DNA from: Pedobacter metabolipauper
GTDB taxonomy: Bacteria > Bacteroidota > Bacteroidia > Sphingobacteriales > Sphingobacteriaceae
Length of the DNA stretch: 64,000 nt
Assembly (NCBI RefSeq): GCF_004362715.1
Contig: NZ_SNYC01000004.1
Location: 1,240,001 to 1,304,000, forward strand
Direction of reading: 5' to 3'
Below are positions 54,757 to 63,670 of this stretch, piece by piece. A program made the position numbers and the translations under genes. The notes under the pieces are model-generated. The model saw only the letters and a program-made list of their open reading frames with translations. It was not told where the DNA came from and did not search any database. The stretch's first letter is position 1, and every line of letters begins with the position of its first letter.

Positions 54757-54774
54757 CGCAAATTCAAAAAATAC

Positions 54775-55722
54775 ATGACTGAAAAAATAATAGTATTAGG
54801 TTCAAATGGTCAGATCGGCACAGAACTGGTAACAGCTTTACGAAAAACTTATGGCGAAGACAATGTTGTCGCTTGTGATATCCGCAGACCTGATTATGAT
54901 ATCAAAAACTCTGGCCCTTTTGAATTTGTAAATGTTCTTGAAAAAGACATCTTAAACGCTATCTTTCAGAAGTATAAACCAACACAGGTTTATTTACTTG
55001 CCGCTTTATTATCGGCAACAGGTGAGCAGAACCCGAAACTTGCCTGGGATCTGAACATGAACGGATTGCTGAACATTCTTGATCTTGCTATTACTTATAA
55101 AACGGCAAAGGTATACTGGCCAAGCTCTATTGCCGTTTTCGGTCCAAATTCTCCGAAAGACCATACACCTCAGTTTTGTGTGATGGATCCGAATACGGTC
55201 TATGGAATCAGTAAGCTTGCCGGTGAACGCTGGTGTGAGTACTACAATCAGAAATTTGGATTGGATGTTAGAAGTATCCGTTATCCGGGATTGATTAGCT
55301 GGAAAGCTGCCCCTGGTGGTGGAACAACGGATTATGCGATACACATTTTCCATGAAGCCTTAAAATCAGGCAGCTATGCTTCATTTTTAAATGCAGCTAC
55401 AGAATTGCCAATGATGTATATGGACGATGCCATTCGCGGAACCATTGAACTGATGGATGCTGAAGCCAGTAAGATCTCTATCCGTTCCAGCTATAACTTT
55501 ACCGGTGTAAGCTTTACCCCGGAGATCCTGGCCGCTGAGATCCGTAAATATATTCCGGAATTTAAATTAACTTACACAGAAAATGATCCGCGCCAGGCCA
55601 TAGCCAACAGCTGGCCAAGATCTATTGACGATAGTTATGCCGTTAAGGACTGGGGATGGAAACCTGAGTTTGATCTTGCGAAGATGACTGACGATATGTT
55701 GAAGAATTTACAAAATAAATAA
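54775..55722 (+). CDS. L-threonine 3-dehydrogenase, short-chain (epimerase-like) type
   Basis: A 315-residue SDR-fold enzyme of the UDP-galactose-epimerase-like threonine dehydrogenase group, known from Flavobacterium and other Bacteroidota and unrelated to E. coli Tdh. NAD binding is GSNGQIG (9-15); the catalytic Tyr143 and Lys147 are in TVYGISKLAGERW; the distinctive SIAVFGPNSP, RYPGLISWK and PGGGTTDYA blocks are present. It oxidises threonine to 2-amino-3-ketobutyrate, which splits to glycine and acetyl-CoA, and so may feed glycine to GcvP. The ATG at 54775 is chosen over an upstream TTG. Confidence 0.9.
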   Translation: MTEKIIVLGSNGQIGTELVTALRKTYGEDNVVACDIRRPDYDIKNSGPFEFVNVLEKDILNAIFQKYKPTQVYLLAALLSATGEQNPKLAWDLNMNGLLNILDLAITYKTAKVYWPSSIAVFGPNSPKDHTPQFCVMDPNTVYGISKLAGERWCEYYNQKFGLDVRSIRYPGLISWKAAPGGGTTDYAIHIFHEALKSGSYASFLNAATELPMMYMDDAIRGTIELMDAEASKISIRSSYNFTGVSFTPEILAAEIRKYIPEFKLTYTENDPRQAIANSWPRSIDDSYAVKDWGWKPEFDLAKMTDDMLKNLQNK

Positions 55723-55742
55723 GTGTTATAAATTATATCCTT

Positions 55743-56468
55743 ATGGGAAGAGCATTTGAGTTCCGAAAAGAAAGAAAATTTAAACGTTGGGCCAAAATGG
55801 CCGTACAATTTACCCGGATAGGGAAGGAGATTGTAATGGCGGTGAAGGACAATGGACCGAATCCCGATACCAACTCCCGTTTACGTACCGCAATACAAAA
55901 CTCCAAGGCCGTAAATATGCCGAAGGACCGCGTAGATGCGGCCATTAAAAGAGCGTCTAACAAAGATGAGAACGGATATGAAGAGCACGTTTATGAAGGA
56001 TACGCCCAGCATGGTGTGGCCATCCTGATTGAGACTGCTACTGACAATACCAACAGAACCGTTGCCAATGTACGCAGCTATTTTAATAAAACGGGTGGAA
56101 CATTGGGCAAAACCGGGTCCCTTGATTTTATATTTAACCGCAAATCTATTTTTAGGTTCCTGCCGGCTGAGAAAGACCTGGAAGAACTGGAATTTGAACT
56201 GATCGACGCCGGACTTGAAGAATTGTATCTGGAAGCAGACGAAGAAGGTAATGACATTGCGGTTGTACAGACTGCGTTTGAAGACTTTGGAAAAATGCAG
56301 AAAGCACTGGAAGATCTGGGTGTTGAAATGAAAAGTGCTAAGCTGGAGCGCATCTCCTTGTCTACTACCCCAATCACAGAAGAACAGGCTGTTGATGTGT
56401 TTAAACTTATTGATAAACTGGAAGAGGACGATGATGTTCAGGCCGTTTATCACAATATGGCCGACTAA
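55743..56468 (+). CDS. YebC/PmpR-family protein
   Basis: A 241-residue protein of the YebC family. The N-terminus MGRAFEFRKERKFKRWAKMA replaces the usual MAGHSKW start, as in Bacteroidota members; the motifs NMPKDRVDAAIKRA and GVAILIETATDNTNRTVANVRSYF with GTLGKTGSLDFIFNR are family signatures. Members are described as transcription regulators and, more recently, as factors relieving ribosome stalling. It follows the threonine dehydrogenase by 20 bp and is convergent with the esterase gene, 3 bp away. Confidence 0.93.
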   Translation: MGRAFEFRKERKFKRWAKMAVQFTRIGKEIVMAVKDNGPNPDTNSRLRTAIQNSKAVNMPKDRVDAAIKRASNKDENGYEEHVYEGYAQHGVAILIETATDNTNRTVANVRSYFNKTGGTLGKTGSLDFIFNRKSIFRFLPAEKDLEELEFELIDAGLEELYLEADEEGNDIAVVQTAFEDFGKMQKALEDLGVEMKSAKLERISLSTTPITEEQAVDVFKLIDKLEEDDDVQAVYHNMAD

Positions 56469-56471
56469 TTT

Positions 56472-57254
56472 TTAGTTGTGCTGTGCAAATAACCAGGGCA
56501 TTAGTTCGGGCTCTGCAAACGCAGAGTCCCAGCTATTGTGGTTGGCATTTGGATACAGCGTAATCTTTGGCGTTTTGCCCAATACCTTAAGCTGATCGGC
56601 AATCTTTGTTGAAAATACGACTGGCACTACATCATCTTTTTCTCCGTGAAAAATCCATAAAGGCACCTTCTTGTACTTCTGAACATTGGCAATGTGATCG
56701 CCTCCGCAGATGGCAAATGCAGCGGCAAAGGTTTTAGGCTTACGCCTTAACAGTTCATAAGTTCCCATGCCTCCCATAGATAGTCCGCCAACATATACCC
56801 TTTTTTTATCTATAAATGGCTTGTCCAGAAAATTGTCGATCATTCCCAATACCGCATGCATCGGCGGCGTTGGCTTACCTCCCTTTACGAAGTTAAACTC
56901 ACGTTTACCACCCTGCGTATTGATCTGCACATTTGCCCAGTAGCTTTGATTGCTGCATTGCGGGAACACCACAATGGCTGGGAACTTTTTGCGGAATGCC
57001 GGATCTAAGAATAACTTACCACCGTTGTTAAGTTGCTTCTGGTTGTCAGTGCCGCTTTCCCCGCGGCCATGCAAGAAGAAAAGGATCGGATATTGTTGCT
57101 TTGCATCAAAATTCTCCGGAAATAAGATCCGGTAGTAGATGCTGTCTTTACCATTAATGTAATTCCCGCTGTCATATTTCTTTAAATCTTGTGCATTTAC
57201 AACTATTCCGTAAAACAGAAATGTGATTGAGGCAATTAATTTCAATGTTTTCAT
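56472..57254 (-). CDS. Secreted esterase, PHB-depolymerase/prolyl-oligopeptidase-like
   Basis: A 260-residue alpha/beta hydrolase with a signal peptide (1-21). FFLHGRGESG forms the oxyanion region, the nucleophile is Ser159 in GGLSMGGMG, the acid is in EKDDVVPV and the histidine in ANHNSWDSAF. Such small secreted esterases are common in glycan-utilisation loci, where they deacylate polysaccharides. It is at the downstream end of the minus-strand glycan cluster but separated from the GH3 gene by 324 bp with repeats, so it has its own promoter. Confidence 0.88.
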   Translation of the reverse strand: MKTLKLIASITFLFYGIVVNAQDLKKYDSGNYINGKDSIYYRILFPENFDAKQQYPILFFLHGRGESGTDNQKQLNNGGKLFLDPAFRKKFPAIVVFPQCSNQSYWANVQINTQGGKREFNFVKGGKPTPPMHAVLGMIDNFLDKPFIDKKRVYVGGLSMGGMGTYELLRRKPKTFAAAFAICGGDHIANVQKYKKVPLWIFHGEKDDVVPVVFSTKIADQLKVLGKTPKITLYPNANHNSWDSAFAEPELMPWLFAQHN

Positions 57255-57578
57255 TGTACTAATCTAGTTAATTCTTTGATCTTTTACCAAACTTCATCCG
57301 CCATGGTTATTTATCCTGAATTCCTTTTTCCGAGCCAGTTCTCATCAGAACTTATTTCAGGATATTAAATATTCCTGAATTTGAAAATGATAAGAGCGAT
57401 TTGAGCCCTGTATCGCTGCCATATTTCAACATTCCTGAATTCTGGTTATACCGAATAATAAACGTTTAGAACATTTGAGATTTGAAGAACATACAATTAA
57501 AGTACAATGCCATTAAAGCACAATGCAACTAAAAACACCATACAATTAAAGTACAATACAATTAAAGCACAATGCAAC
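57255..57578. other. 324-bp gene-free region with short repeats
   Basis: It must contain the esterase promoter and the GH3 3' region. It holds three copies of TCCTGAATT (57314, 57373, 57433; about 60 bp apart), a bulged palindrome TTCAGGATATT/AATATTCCTGAA (57356-57379), and a 39-bp direct repeat at its GH3 end. No coding region and no clear -33/-7 element is seen. Confidence 0.5.
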
Positions 57579-57579
57579 T
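57492..57579. repeat. Direct repeat of 39 bp with 18-bp subunits
   Basis: 57492-57530 and 57541-57579 agree at 37 of 39 bases, period 49 bp. Each copy holds two versions of ATTAAAG(T/C)ACAATGC about 18 bp apart, four in all. The last copy runs into the GH3 stop codon. It looks like slippage-type duplication; a regulatory 3' role is open. Confidence 0.7.
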
Positions 57580-59879
57580 TAAAGTGTGAGCTTAAATTTA
57601 GCTTCCTTAACGTCTCTGGAATTGGTTCCGATAAAGACTTTAAAGTCGCCCGGCTCTGCGGCATATTTCAGGCTTGAATTGTAGAACTTTAAATCATCCG
57701 CGCTGATCGTAAATGTTACGGTTTTAGTCTCGCCAGGAAACAGGCTGATCTTCTGAAAGTTCTTGAGTTCTTTTACCGGACGGGTGGAACTGCCAACCAG
57801 ATCCTGAGTATATAGCTGCACCACTTCTTTTCCTTCTCTTAGACCTGTATTGGTTACGGCAACACTTACCGTAATGGAACCACCCATTTTAAAGCTTTCA
57901 TTGCTTAGTTTAATGGGGCTATAGGCAAAAGAAGTATAGCTGAGGCCATATCCAAACGGATATAAAGGGTCGTTGCTTACATCCAGGTAATTGGATCTGA
58001 ACTTGCTAAACCACTGGCCGTTTTGTAACGGGCGGCCTGTATTTTTGTGGCTGTAATACAAGGGCACCTGTCCTACGTTTTGAGGGAATGTTGCGGTTAG
58101 CTTTCCGGATGGATTTACATCACCAAACAAGACATCGGTAATGGCAGCAGCGGCTTCTGTACCACCAAACCAAACGTTCAGGATGGCGGGTACATTTTCA
58201 TCTTCCCACTTTATGGCCAGCGGACGACCGGTAAACAATACGAGTACAACAGGTTTTCCTGTTTTAAGCAGTGCCTGCAGCAAACGTTTTTGAACATCTG
58301 GTATTTCGAGATTGGTACGGCTGGAAGCTTCTCCGGTCATTTCAGAGGCTTCGCCAAGCGCGGCAACCACCACGTCCGACTTTTTAGCCACTTCCACCGC
58401 TTCTTTGATGATCTCTTCTTCAGGGCGGTTGTCCCTCGGGATATCACGGCCAAACATGGTGGCCCTTTTCTGGTAAGCCTCATCAGCAACCAGGTTGGCA
58501 CCCACACTGTGCAGGATCTTAACGGATGATCCCAAAGTTGCTTTCATCCCGTCAATTAAGGATGCAGTACTGGCAAGATCACTGTTTACACTCCAGGTTC
58601 CCGGCATGTTTGTACCTGTGTTTGCCAATGGACCGATTACGGCAACTGTTCCTGTTTTTCTAAGCGGAAGGGTCTGGTTGTCATTTTTTAATAAGACAAA
58701 GGATTGTCCTGCTGCCAGACGGGCATACTGCAGATGCTCCGGTTTTAAGATCTCGGTCTTTGCACGTTCCTCATCGCAATAGCGGAACGGATCGGCAAAT
58801 AAGCCCAGTTTATATTTTGCTTCCAGTACCAGACGGCACGAAATGTCTATCTGTGCAGCCTTTACCTTACCTTCCTGTACGGATTTCTTTAGGGTGGTTA
58901 AAAATCCTTCGCCAACCATATCCATATCCACACCTGCATTTAATGAAAGTGCAGATACCGTTTGCAGATTACCAAGGCCATGGTCCATCAGTTCATTTAC
59001 GGCCGTGTAATCGGTAACTACAAAACCTTTAAAGCCCCACTGCTTGCGTAACAGATCTGTCATCAGCCATTTGTTGGCCGTTGCCGGTACACCATTAATA
59101 TCGTTAAAAGAAGTCATGATGCTTCCTGCTCCTGCGTCTATTGCTGCTTTATAGGGCGGGAGGTAGTCATTGTACATCCTGTCCAAACTCATGTCTGTTG
59201 TATTGTAATCCCTTCCGGCCTCTGCAGCTCCATAAAGCGCAAAGTGTTTTACACAGGCCATGATGGTATTGTATCTCGAAAGGTCGTCACCCTGGTATCC
59301 CTTTACCATGGCGCGTGCTATTTTAGAACCCAGGTAGGGATCTTCTCCTGATCCTTCAGAGATCCTTCCCCAGCGCGGGTCCCTGGAAATGTCAACCATC
59401 GGAGAGAAGGTCCAGTTTAACCCGTCAGCACTCGCTTCAACAGCGGCTATCCGCGCAGTTTTCTCTATTAATGCCAAATCCCAGCTGCAGGATAGTGCCA
59501 ATGGAATGGGGAAAGTGGTTTTGTAACCATGGATCACATCCTGCCCAAAAATAATAGGGATCTTTAACCGGCTTTGCTGAACGGCAATTTCCTGTGCCTT
59601 GCGGATCTTTTGCGGAGTAGTAAAACTAAACATTCCACCAACCTGACCTTTTTTTATTTTACTTTCCACGTCGCTGCTTACTACAGATCCGGTAGTGGCC
59701 TCGCCGCCCGTCAGTAAATTTAACTGGCCTATCTTTTCATCAAGTGTCATTTTAGACATCAGTCCGCTAATGAAGGTGTTCATTTTAAGGTCAGCCGCTG
59801 ATACAGTTTTTTTCTGTTGTGCAAATGCAGCTGTACAGCTCAGTACGATCGAAAAGATAAATAAGCAGGTTGGTTTCAT
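57579..59879 (-). CDS. bglX: GH3 beta-glucosidase
   Basis: A 766-residue periplasmic enzyme, signal peptide 1-20, close to BglX in length and domain order: GH3 N-terminal TIM barrel (about 35-380), GH3 C-terminal domain (about 385-620) and Fn3-like domain (about 680-755). The nucleophile is Asp290 in GFVVTDYTAV; KHFALYGAAEAGRDYNT is the conserved substrate-binding block. It removes terminal beta-glucose; in this cluster the likely substrate is sophorose or beta-1,2-gluco-oligosaccharides made by the GH144 enzymes. It is 7 bp after the SGNH hydrolase gene. Confidence 0.93.
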   Translation of the reverse strand: MKPTCLFIFSIVLSCTAAFAQQKKTVSAADLKMNTFISGLMSKMTLDEKIGQLNLLTGGEATTGSVVSSDVESKIKKGQVGGMFSFTTPQKIRKAQEIAVQQSRLKIPIIFGQDVIHGYKTTFPIPLALSCSWDLALIEKTARIAAVEASADGLNWTFSPMVDISRDPRWGRISEGSGEDPYLGSKIARAMVKGYQGDDLSRYNTIMACVKHFALYGAAEAGRDYNTTDMSLDRMYNDYLPPYKAAIDAGAGSIMTSFNDINGVPATANKWLMTDLLRKQWGFKGFVVTDYTAVNELMDHGLGNLQTVSALSLNAGVDMDMVGEGFLTTLKKSVQEGKVKAAQIDISCRLVLEAKYKLGLFADPFRYCDEERAKTEILKPEHLQYARLAAGQSFVLLKNDNQTLPLRKTGTVAVIGPLANTGTNMPGTWSVNSDLASTASLIDGMKATLGSSVKILHSVGANLVADEAYQKRATMFGRDIPRDNRPEEEIIKEAVEVAKKSDVVVAALGEASEMTGEASSRTNLEIPDVQKRLLQALLKTGKPVVLVLFTGRPLAIKWEDENVPAILNVWFGGTEAAAAITDVLFGDVNPSGKLTATFPQNVGQVPLYYSHKNTGRPLQNGQWFSKFRSNYLDVSNDPLYPFGYGLSYTSFAYSPIKLSNESFKMGGSITVSVAVTNTGLREGKEVVQLYTQDLVGSSTRPVKELKNFQKISLFPGETKTVTFTISADDLKFYNSSLKYAAEPGDFKVFIGTNSRDVKEAKFKLTL

Positions 59880-59886
59880 GGTGTTT

Positions 59887-60540
59887 TTATTTGATTAAGT
59901 AAGGTGTGATGGCTTCCTGCCAGATGGCATAACCTTTTGGGTTCATGTGAAGCATATCATTAAGAAATAAGTCAGGTCTCAATTTGCCTGCACTGTCCAG
60001 CATTTTGCTGGTAATGTCTATGTAAGATGCGTTTTTCTGTGTTTTTATATATTCTTCGATCAGCGCATTGGCTTTAAGAAGTTCTTCGGCAAACTGAATG
60101 CGCGAAGGGCTTAGTTTCATGGAAACGTAAGCGATGTTTGTTTTTGGGAGCTGGGTACGGATGTTGTTGAAAAAAGTACTGAAGCGTTCAAAAGTTTCTT
60201 TTCCGCTTACGCCACTTGCAATGTCATTTTCTCCGCTGTAAATAACAACCTGTTTCGGTTTATAATCGAGTACCAGCTCTTTGATATAGTCATTGGCATC
60301 TTTGAGGCCGGAGCCGCCAAAACCGCGGTTGATCACGTTGTATTTTTTGAAGATGGTCTCTGCATCATTCCACATCCGGAAAGAAGAACTGCCGATAAAA
60401 ACGATACTGTTCTTTTTAAGCCTGGACAGGCTGTCCTGCTTTTTAAAATTCTGGATCTCATTCCAAAAGGGTTTGTCTTGTGCAGTGGTTTGCAGCGAAA
60501 CGAATACGGCTAGAACGAATGCGGTAATGATCTTTTTCAT
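59887..60540 (-). CDS. Secreted SGNH/GDSL-type esterase
   Basis: A 217-residue protein with a signal peptide (1-20) and all four SGNH blocks: Ser52 in IGSSSFRMW, the Gly of GFGGSGL, Asn in SGENDIASG, and Asp/His in NDMLHMNPKGY. Typical acetyl-esterase fold; it could deacetylate glycans or oligosaccharides before GH action. It lies between the GH144 gene (27-bp gap upstream) and the GH3 gene (7-bp gap downstream) in one minus-strand operon. Confidence 0.9.
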   Translation of the reverse strand: MKKIITAFVLAVFVSLQTTAQDKPFWNEIQNFKKQDSLSRLKKNSIVFIGSSSFRMWNDAETIFKKYNVINRGFGGSGLKDANDYIKELVLDYKPKQVVIYSGENDIASGVSGKETFERFSTFFNNIRTQLPKTNIAYVSMKLSPSRIQFAEELLKANALIEEYIKTQKNASYIDITSKMLDSAGKLRPDLFLNDMLHMNPKGYAIWQEAITPYLIK

Positions 60541-60567
60541 GATTATTTTTATTAGGCCATCAAAATA

Positions 60568-61950
60568 CTATTTTATTGCAGAAGTATTAAAACCTAATTT
60601 TAGTAATCCGTTCTGGATGGCCGGATCACTCATGAATAATTTCCAGAGCAAGCCGCTGCGGTAGTTTTCGATCATCACGATAATAGGCCCCTGATCAATC
60701 GCCAAATGCGATTTTGCATACCAATTGTGTTCTTCACTAAAGGCATCGGTAAAGCCATACTCGGACCAGATCTTATCGCCAAGGTCGAAATAAAAATGTT
60801 TCAGTGCCTGCATCGAATATTCAGGTGTATACGGGAATGATGAAAGGGCTGCTGTTGGTGTAATCACGCCCAGATCTTCTGAGGGTGAATGGGCAGCATA
60901 GCCCTGCCAGCTGTCGCTGGCCGTTAGGCCCCAGCTACTGGCCCCGTATCCTTTAAATTTTTTAGGATTTTCCAGCACATAGGCGCGGTTGATCAGCGTG
61001 TGGTTTTTATTCTGTTCCCAGTAATCGGCATATTGATCTTTAAGGCCGCGGGGATCAAGCCCCAGAAACGAATAATGAGCAAAGAATAGTGGTCCTCCAT
61101 AGTTAAAGCCTAATGGGAGTTTATGATCGTAAAAGGTTTTTCCGTTGAGGAAGAAATTACTTTGTGCCCAGCCGCGGTGATATACCGACGCTGGTACAGG
61201 ATAACGTTTTGCAGATGCCGCCAGCACATAAGTGATCAGACATTCATTGTAGCCCCGTAAGGGAAAGTTCATTGCCCATCCATTATTCGGACTCCAATGC
61301 CAGTAAAGAACCTCTTCGCCGCCCCGGGTAAACCAGTCCCATTCAATCTCGTCCCAAAGCCAGCTGATGCGGTTTCTCAACTCATTCTCAACCGGGTTAT
61401 CGGCATTGTAATATTGGCGAACGGTAAGCAGGCCCTGAAAAAGATAGGACGACTCTACCAGGTCCGCTCCATCATCTTTACGGCTAAATGCAATGGTTTT
61501 TCCGGTAGCACCGTTTAACCAATGCGGAAATACACCATGATAGGCATCTGCTTTGGACAGGAATTTTACCATTTTCAATAAAAACCGGGACGCACTGTCT
61601 CTCGTAATCCATTTACGTTCTGTAGCCACAATGGTAGCCATAACGCCAAAGCCTGTGCCGCCCGTGGTAACCACTTCATTCCCATAATCAAAGGCCACAT
61701 TGCTTCTTTCCCTGGCCAGTCCGCTTACCGGATGGGCAAAATCCCAGAAATAACGGAAGGTTTGCTTTTGTACCAGGTCCAGCAGCTGCTCATCACTCAG
61801 GTCTTTCTGAATCTTTAGTTCTGGTTTGATCTGGATCTTAACCGCTTCTTTTTTCTGTGCAGATGCACCCATACTAAAAAGGAATAGAATAAGAAAAGAG
61901 ATTTGCGTTCGGAAAGAAGAGAAGTGCTGCGGGTTCATATCAATGGTCAT
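60568..61950 (-). CDS. GH144 family endo-beta-1,2-glucanase-like protein
   Basis: A 460-residue exported protein (signal peptide within the first 31 residues, ending MGASAQ). The body is the glucoamylase-like domain that defines GH144: TFRYFWDFAHPVSGLARERS, VTTGGTGFGVMATIVA, WHWSPNNGWAMN, TPTAALSSFPYTPEYSMQAL and WYAKSHLAIDQGP. GH144 founder enzymes from Chitinophaga and Parabacteroides act on beta-1,2-glucan. The start at 61950 has an in-frame ATG five codons later; both keep the signal peptide. It follows its paralogue by 9 bp. Confidence 0.88.
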   Translation of the reverse strand: MTIDMNPQHFSSFRTQISFLILFLFSMGASAQKKEAVKIQIKPELKIQKDLSDEQLLDLVQKQTFRYFWDFAHPVSGLARERSNVAFDYGNEVVTTGGTGFGVMATIVATERKWITRDSASRFLLKMVKFLSKADAYHGVFPHWLNGATGKTIAFSRKDDGADLVESSYLFQGLLTVRQYYNADNPVENELRNRISWLWDEIEWDWFTRGGEEVLYWHWSPNNGWAMNFPLRGYNECLITYVLAASAKRYPVPASVYHRGWAQSNFFLNGKTFYDHKLPLGFNYGGPLFFAHYSFLGLDPRGLKDQYADYWEQNKNHTLINRAYVLENPKKFKGYGASSWGLTASDSWQGYAAHSPSEDLGVITPTAALSSFPYTPEYSMQALKHFYFDLGDKIWSEYGFTDAFSEEHNWYAKSHLAIDQGPIIVMIENYRSGLLWKLFMSDPAIQNGLLKLGFNTSAIK

Positions 61951-61959
61951 TTATTAAAA

Positions 61960-63648
61960 TTATAATTTAGGACTTGAAAAGCCAAGGTTTTTCATTCCTG
62001 TTTTTACTTCAGGGCAGCTCATGAATAAGTTCCACAACAATGCACTGCGGTGATTTTCGATCATCACAATAACAGGTCCCTGATCTATTGCGAGTGTTGA
62101 GGTGGCAAACCAGGTATCATGTAAGGAGAAGGCATCGGTAAAACCGTATTCATTCCAGATCTTGTCACCAAGCTTGTAGTAAAAGAACTTCAGTGCTTTC
62201 ATGGACTCTTCCGGGGTATATGGAAAAGAAGCCAGGGCTGCAGTAGGAGAGATGACACCATTGTCATTCGCCGGTTCATGCGCCAGGTAACCATTGATGT
62301 CATCACTGGCGGTTAGTCCCCAGCAATTTTCACCATAGCCAAAAAAGTTCTTAGGATTGGCTTTTGAGTAATTATAATGGATCAACGCGTGTGCCTTGTT
62401 TTGAGTTTCATAATTGGCATAGGCATCGGTTAGGCCCATCGGGTTGATGCCCAGAAAGGAATAGTGTGCAAAGAATAAGGGGCCTCCGCTTGCCGGCCCT
62501 AAGGGCAGCTGTACACCGTAATAACTGTTTCCGTTTTTGATGGAACCGCCATTGGCCCATCCGCTGTCGTACACTGCTTTAGGTATGGAATGCGTAGTAG
62601 ACGAAGCGGCAAGAACATAAGTAACCAGGGCTTCATTCCATCCCCGGAGTGGTACATTCATTTCCCAATTAAAATTGGGGCTCCAGTGCCAGTATAAGGT
62701 ATTGCTGTTGTCTTTACGGTACCAGTCCCATTCTACGGCACCGTATAGTGCATTGATGTCCGCTCTTAGTGCAGATTCAGCAGCATCTGCAGCGTTGAAA
62801 TACTGACGTACGGTAAGTAGTCCCTCCATCAGAAAAGAGGTTTCTACAAGATCACCACCGTTATCCTTTGTGCTGAAAGCAATGACCTTTCCGGTATTGC
62901 CGTCTATCCAGTGCGGATAGGCACCATGAAAACGATCCGCTGTCTTTAGAAAGCCAATGATCTTTTGGAGCCTCGCCAAACCTTCAGCCCTGCTGATGAA
63001 ATTGCGGTGGATGCCGGTGATGATGGCCATCAGGCCAAATCCGGTTCCGCCTGTAGTTACCGTATTTCCAGATGTATTTCTTTCGCGGGCCATTCCGCTT
63101 ACCGGATGCCCGAAGTCCCAGAAGTATTTAAAGGTTTGCTGCTGTACCAGCGTAAGCAGGGCTTCATCAGAAATTTCCGGAAATTTATTAGCCGGATCTA
63201 CTTCGGTAACAAAATTCGCCGTAATGCCGCTGAGCAGACTGCCGCCTCTGGCCGATTTTAACCGTGTTGTTGCATCCAGAAAATACTTGGTTACTGGCAG
63301 TAATGGTGTTTTTGGTGTGATGATCACGGTTTTATTGTCGTCCGCATACGTAATAGTCAGGGCCACCGCCGTATTGTTCTTGTCTTTCAGCGTAATCCCG
63401 CCCTCTGAGCCTTCAATCGTAGTTTTATCGATTGCTTCAGAAAAGGAGATTTTGAATACAGAATTGCGGATGATTCCATAGTAACTGAAACCCGCACTCA
63501 GTTCATTTACTTTTAATGCAGTGAAAGTGAATGATACCGGAGTTGGATCAGGCGGATCTACTACGGTATCCTGTTCATCTTTTTTACAGGATACCAGCAG
63601 CAGCAAGACGGCAAAGGCAGCATAACAATAGGTACGGATCATCATCAC
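61960..63648 (-). CDS. GH144 family lipoprotein with N-terminal Ig-like domain
   Basis: A 562-residue paralogue of the neighbouring gene. The signal ends in a lipobox LLVSC, so it is lipid-anchored. A Pro-rich linker and a Big_5/Ig-like domain (about 40-145, with FSEAIDKTTIEGS) precede the GH144 domain beginning LLTLVQQQTFKYFWDFGHPVSG. The diagnostic blocks TTGGTGFGLMAI, WHWSPNFNWEMN, SPTAALASFPYTPEESM and STLAIDQGP match those of the paralogue. The anchored one may cut polymer at the cell surface, the free one oligomers in the periplasm. It follows the LamG gene by 22 bp. Confidence 0.88.
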   Translation of the reverse strand: MMMIRTYCYAAFAVLLLLVSCKKDEQDTVVDPPDPTPVSFTFTALKVNELSAGFSYYGIIRNSVFKISFSEAIDKTTIEGSEGGITLKDKNNTAVALTITYADDNKTVIITPKTPLLPVTKYFLDATTRLKSARGGSLLSGITANFVTEVDPANKFPEISDEALLTLVQQQTFKYFWDFGHPVSGMARERNTSGNTVTTGGTGFGLMAIITGIHRNFISRAEGLARLQKIIGFLKTADRFHGAYPHWIDGNTGKVIAFSTKDNGGDLVETSFLMEGLLTVRQYFNAADAAESALRADINALYGAVEWDWYRKDNSNTLYWHWSPNFNWEMNVPLRGWNEALVTYVLAASSTTHSIPKAVYDSGWANGGSIKNGNSYYGVQLPLGPASGGPLFFAHYSFLGINPMGLTDAYANYETQNKAHALIHYNYSKANPKNFFGYGENCWGLTASDDINGYLAHEPANDNGVISPTAALASFPYTPEESMKALKFFYYKLGDKIWNEYGFTDAFSLHDTWFATSTLAIDQGPVIVMIENHRSALLWNLFMSCPEVKTGMKNLGFSSPKL

Positions 63649-63670
63649 GAATGGGGTTTAGGGCAAAAGG

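Larger units (their letters stand above)
54158..54774. other. 617-bp gene-free region with an orphan terminator
   Basis: No convincing coding region lies here on either strand. It must hold the promoter of the subunit-3/GMC operon on the minus strand, though no clear -7 is seen. On + there is an intrinsic terminator (54629-54659) with no gene in front of it, a partial -7 TAACTTTA at 54547-54554, and a nine-codon ORF starting at 54564. A short transcript ending at the terminator is possible. The right end carries the threonine dehydrogenase promoter. Confidence 0.5.

Noticed and set aside
57492-57579. Short repeats considered as a CRISPR-like array
   Set aside because: Only two long copies, no uniform spacers and no cas genes in the window.
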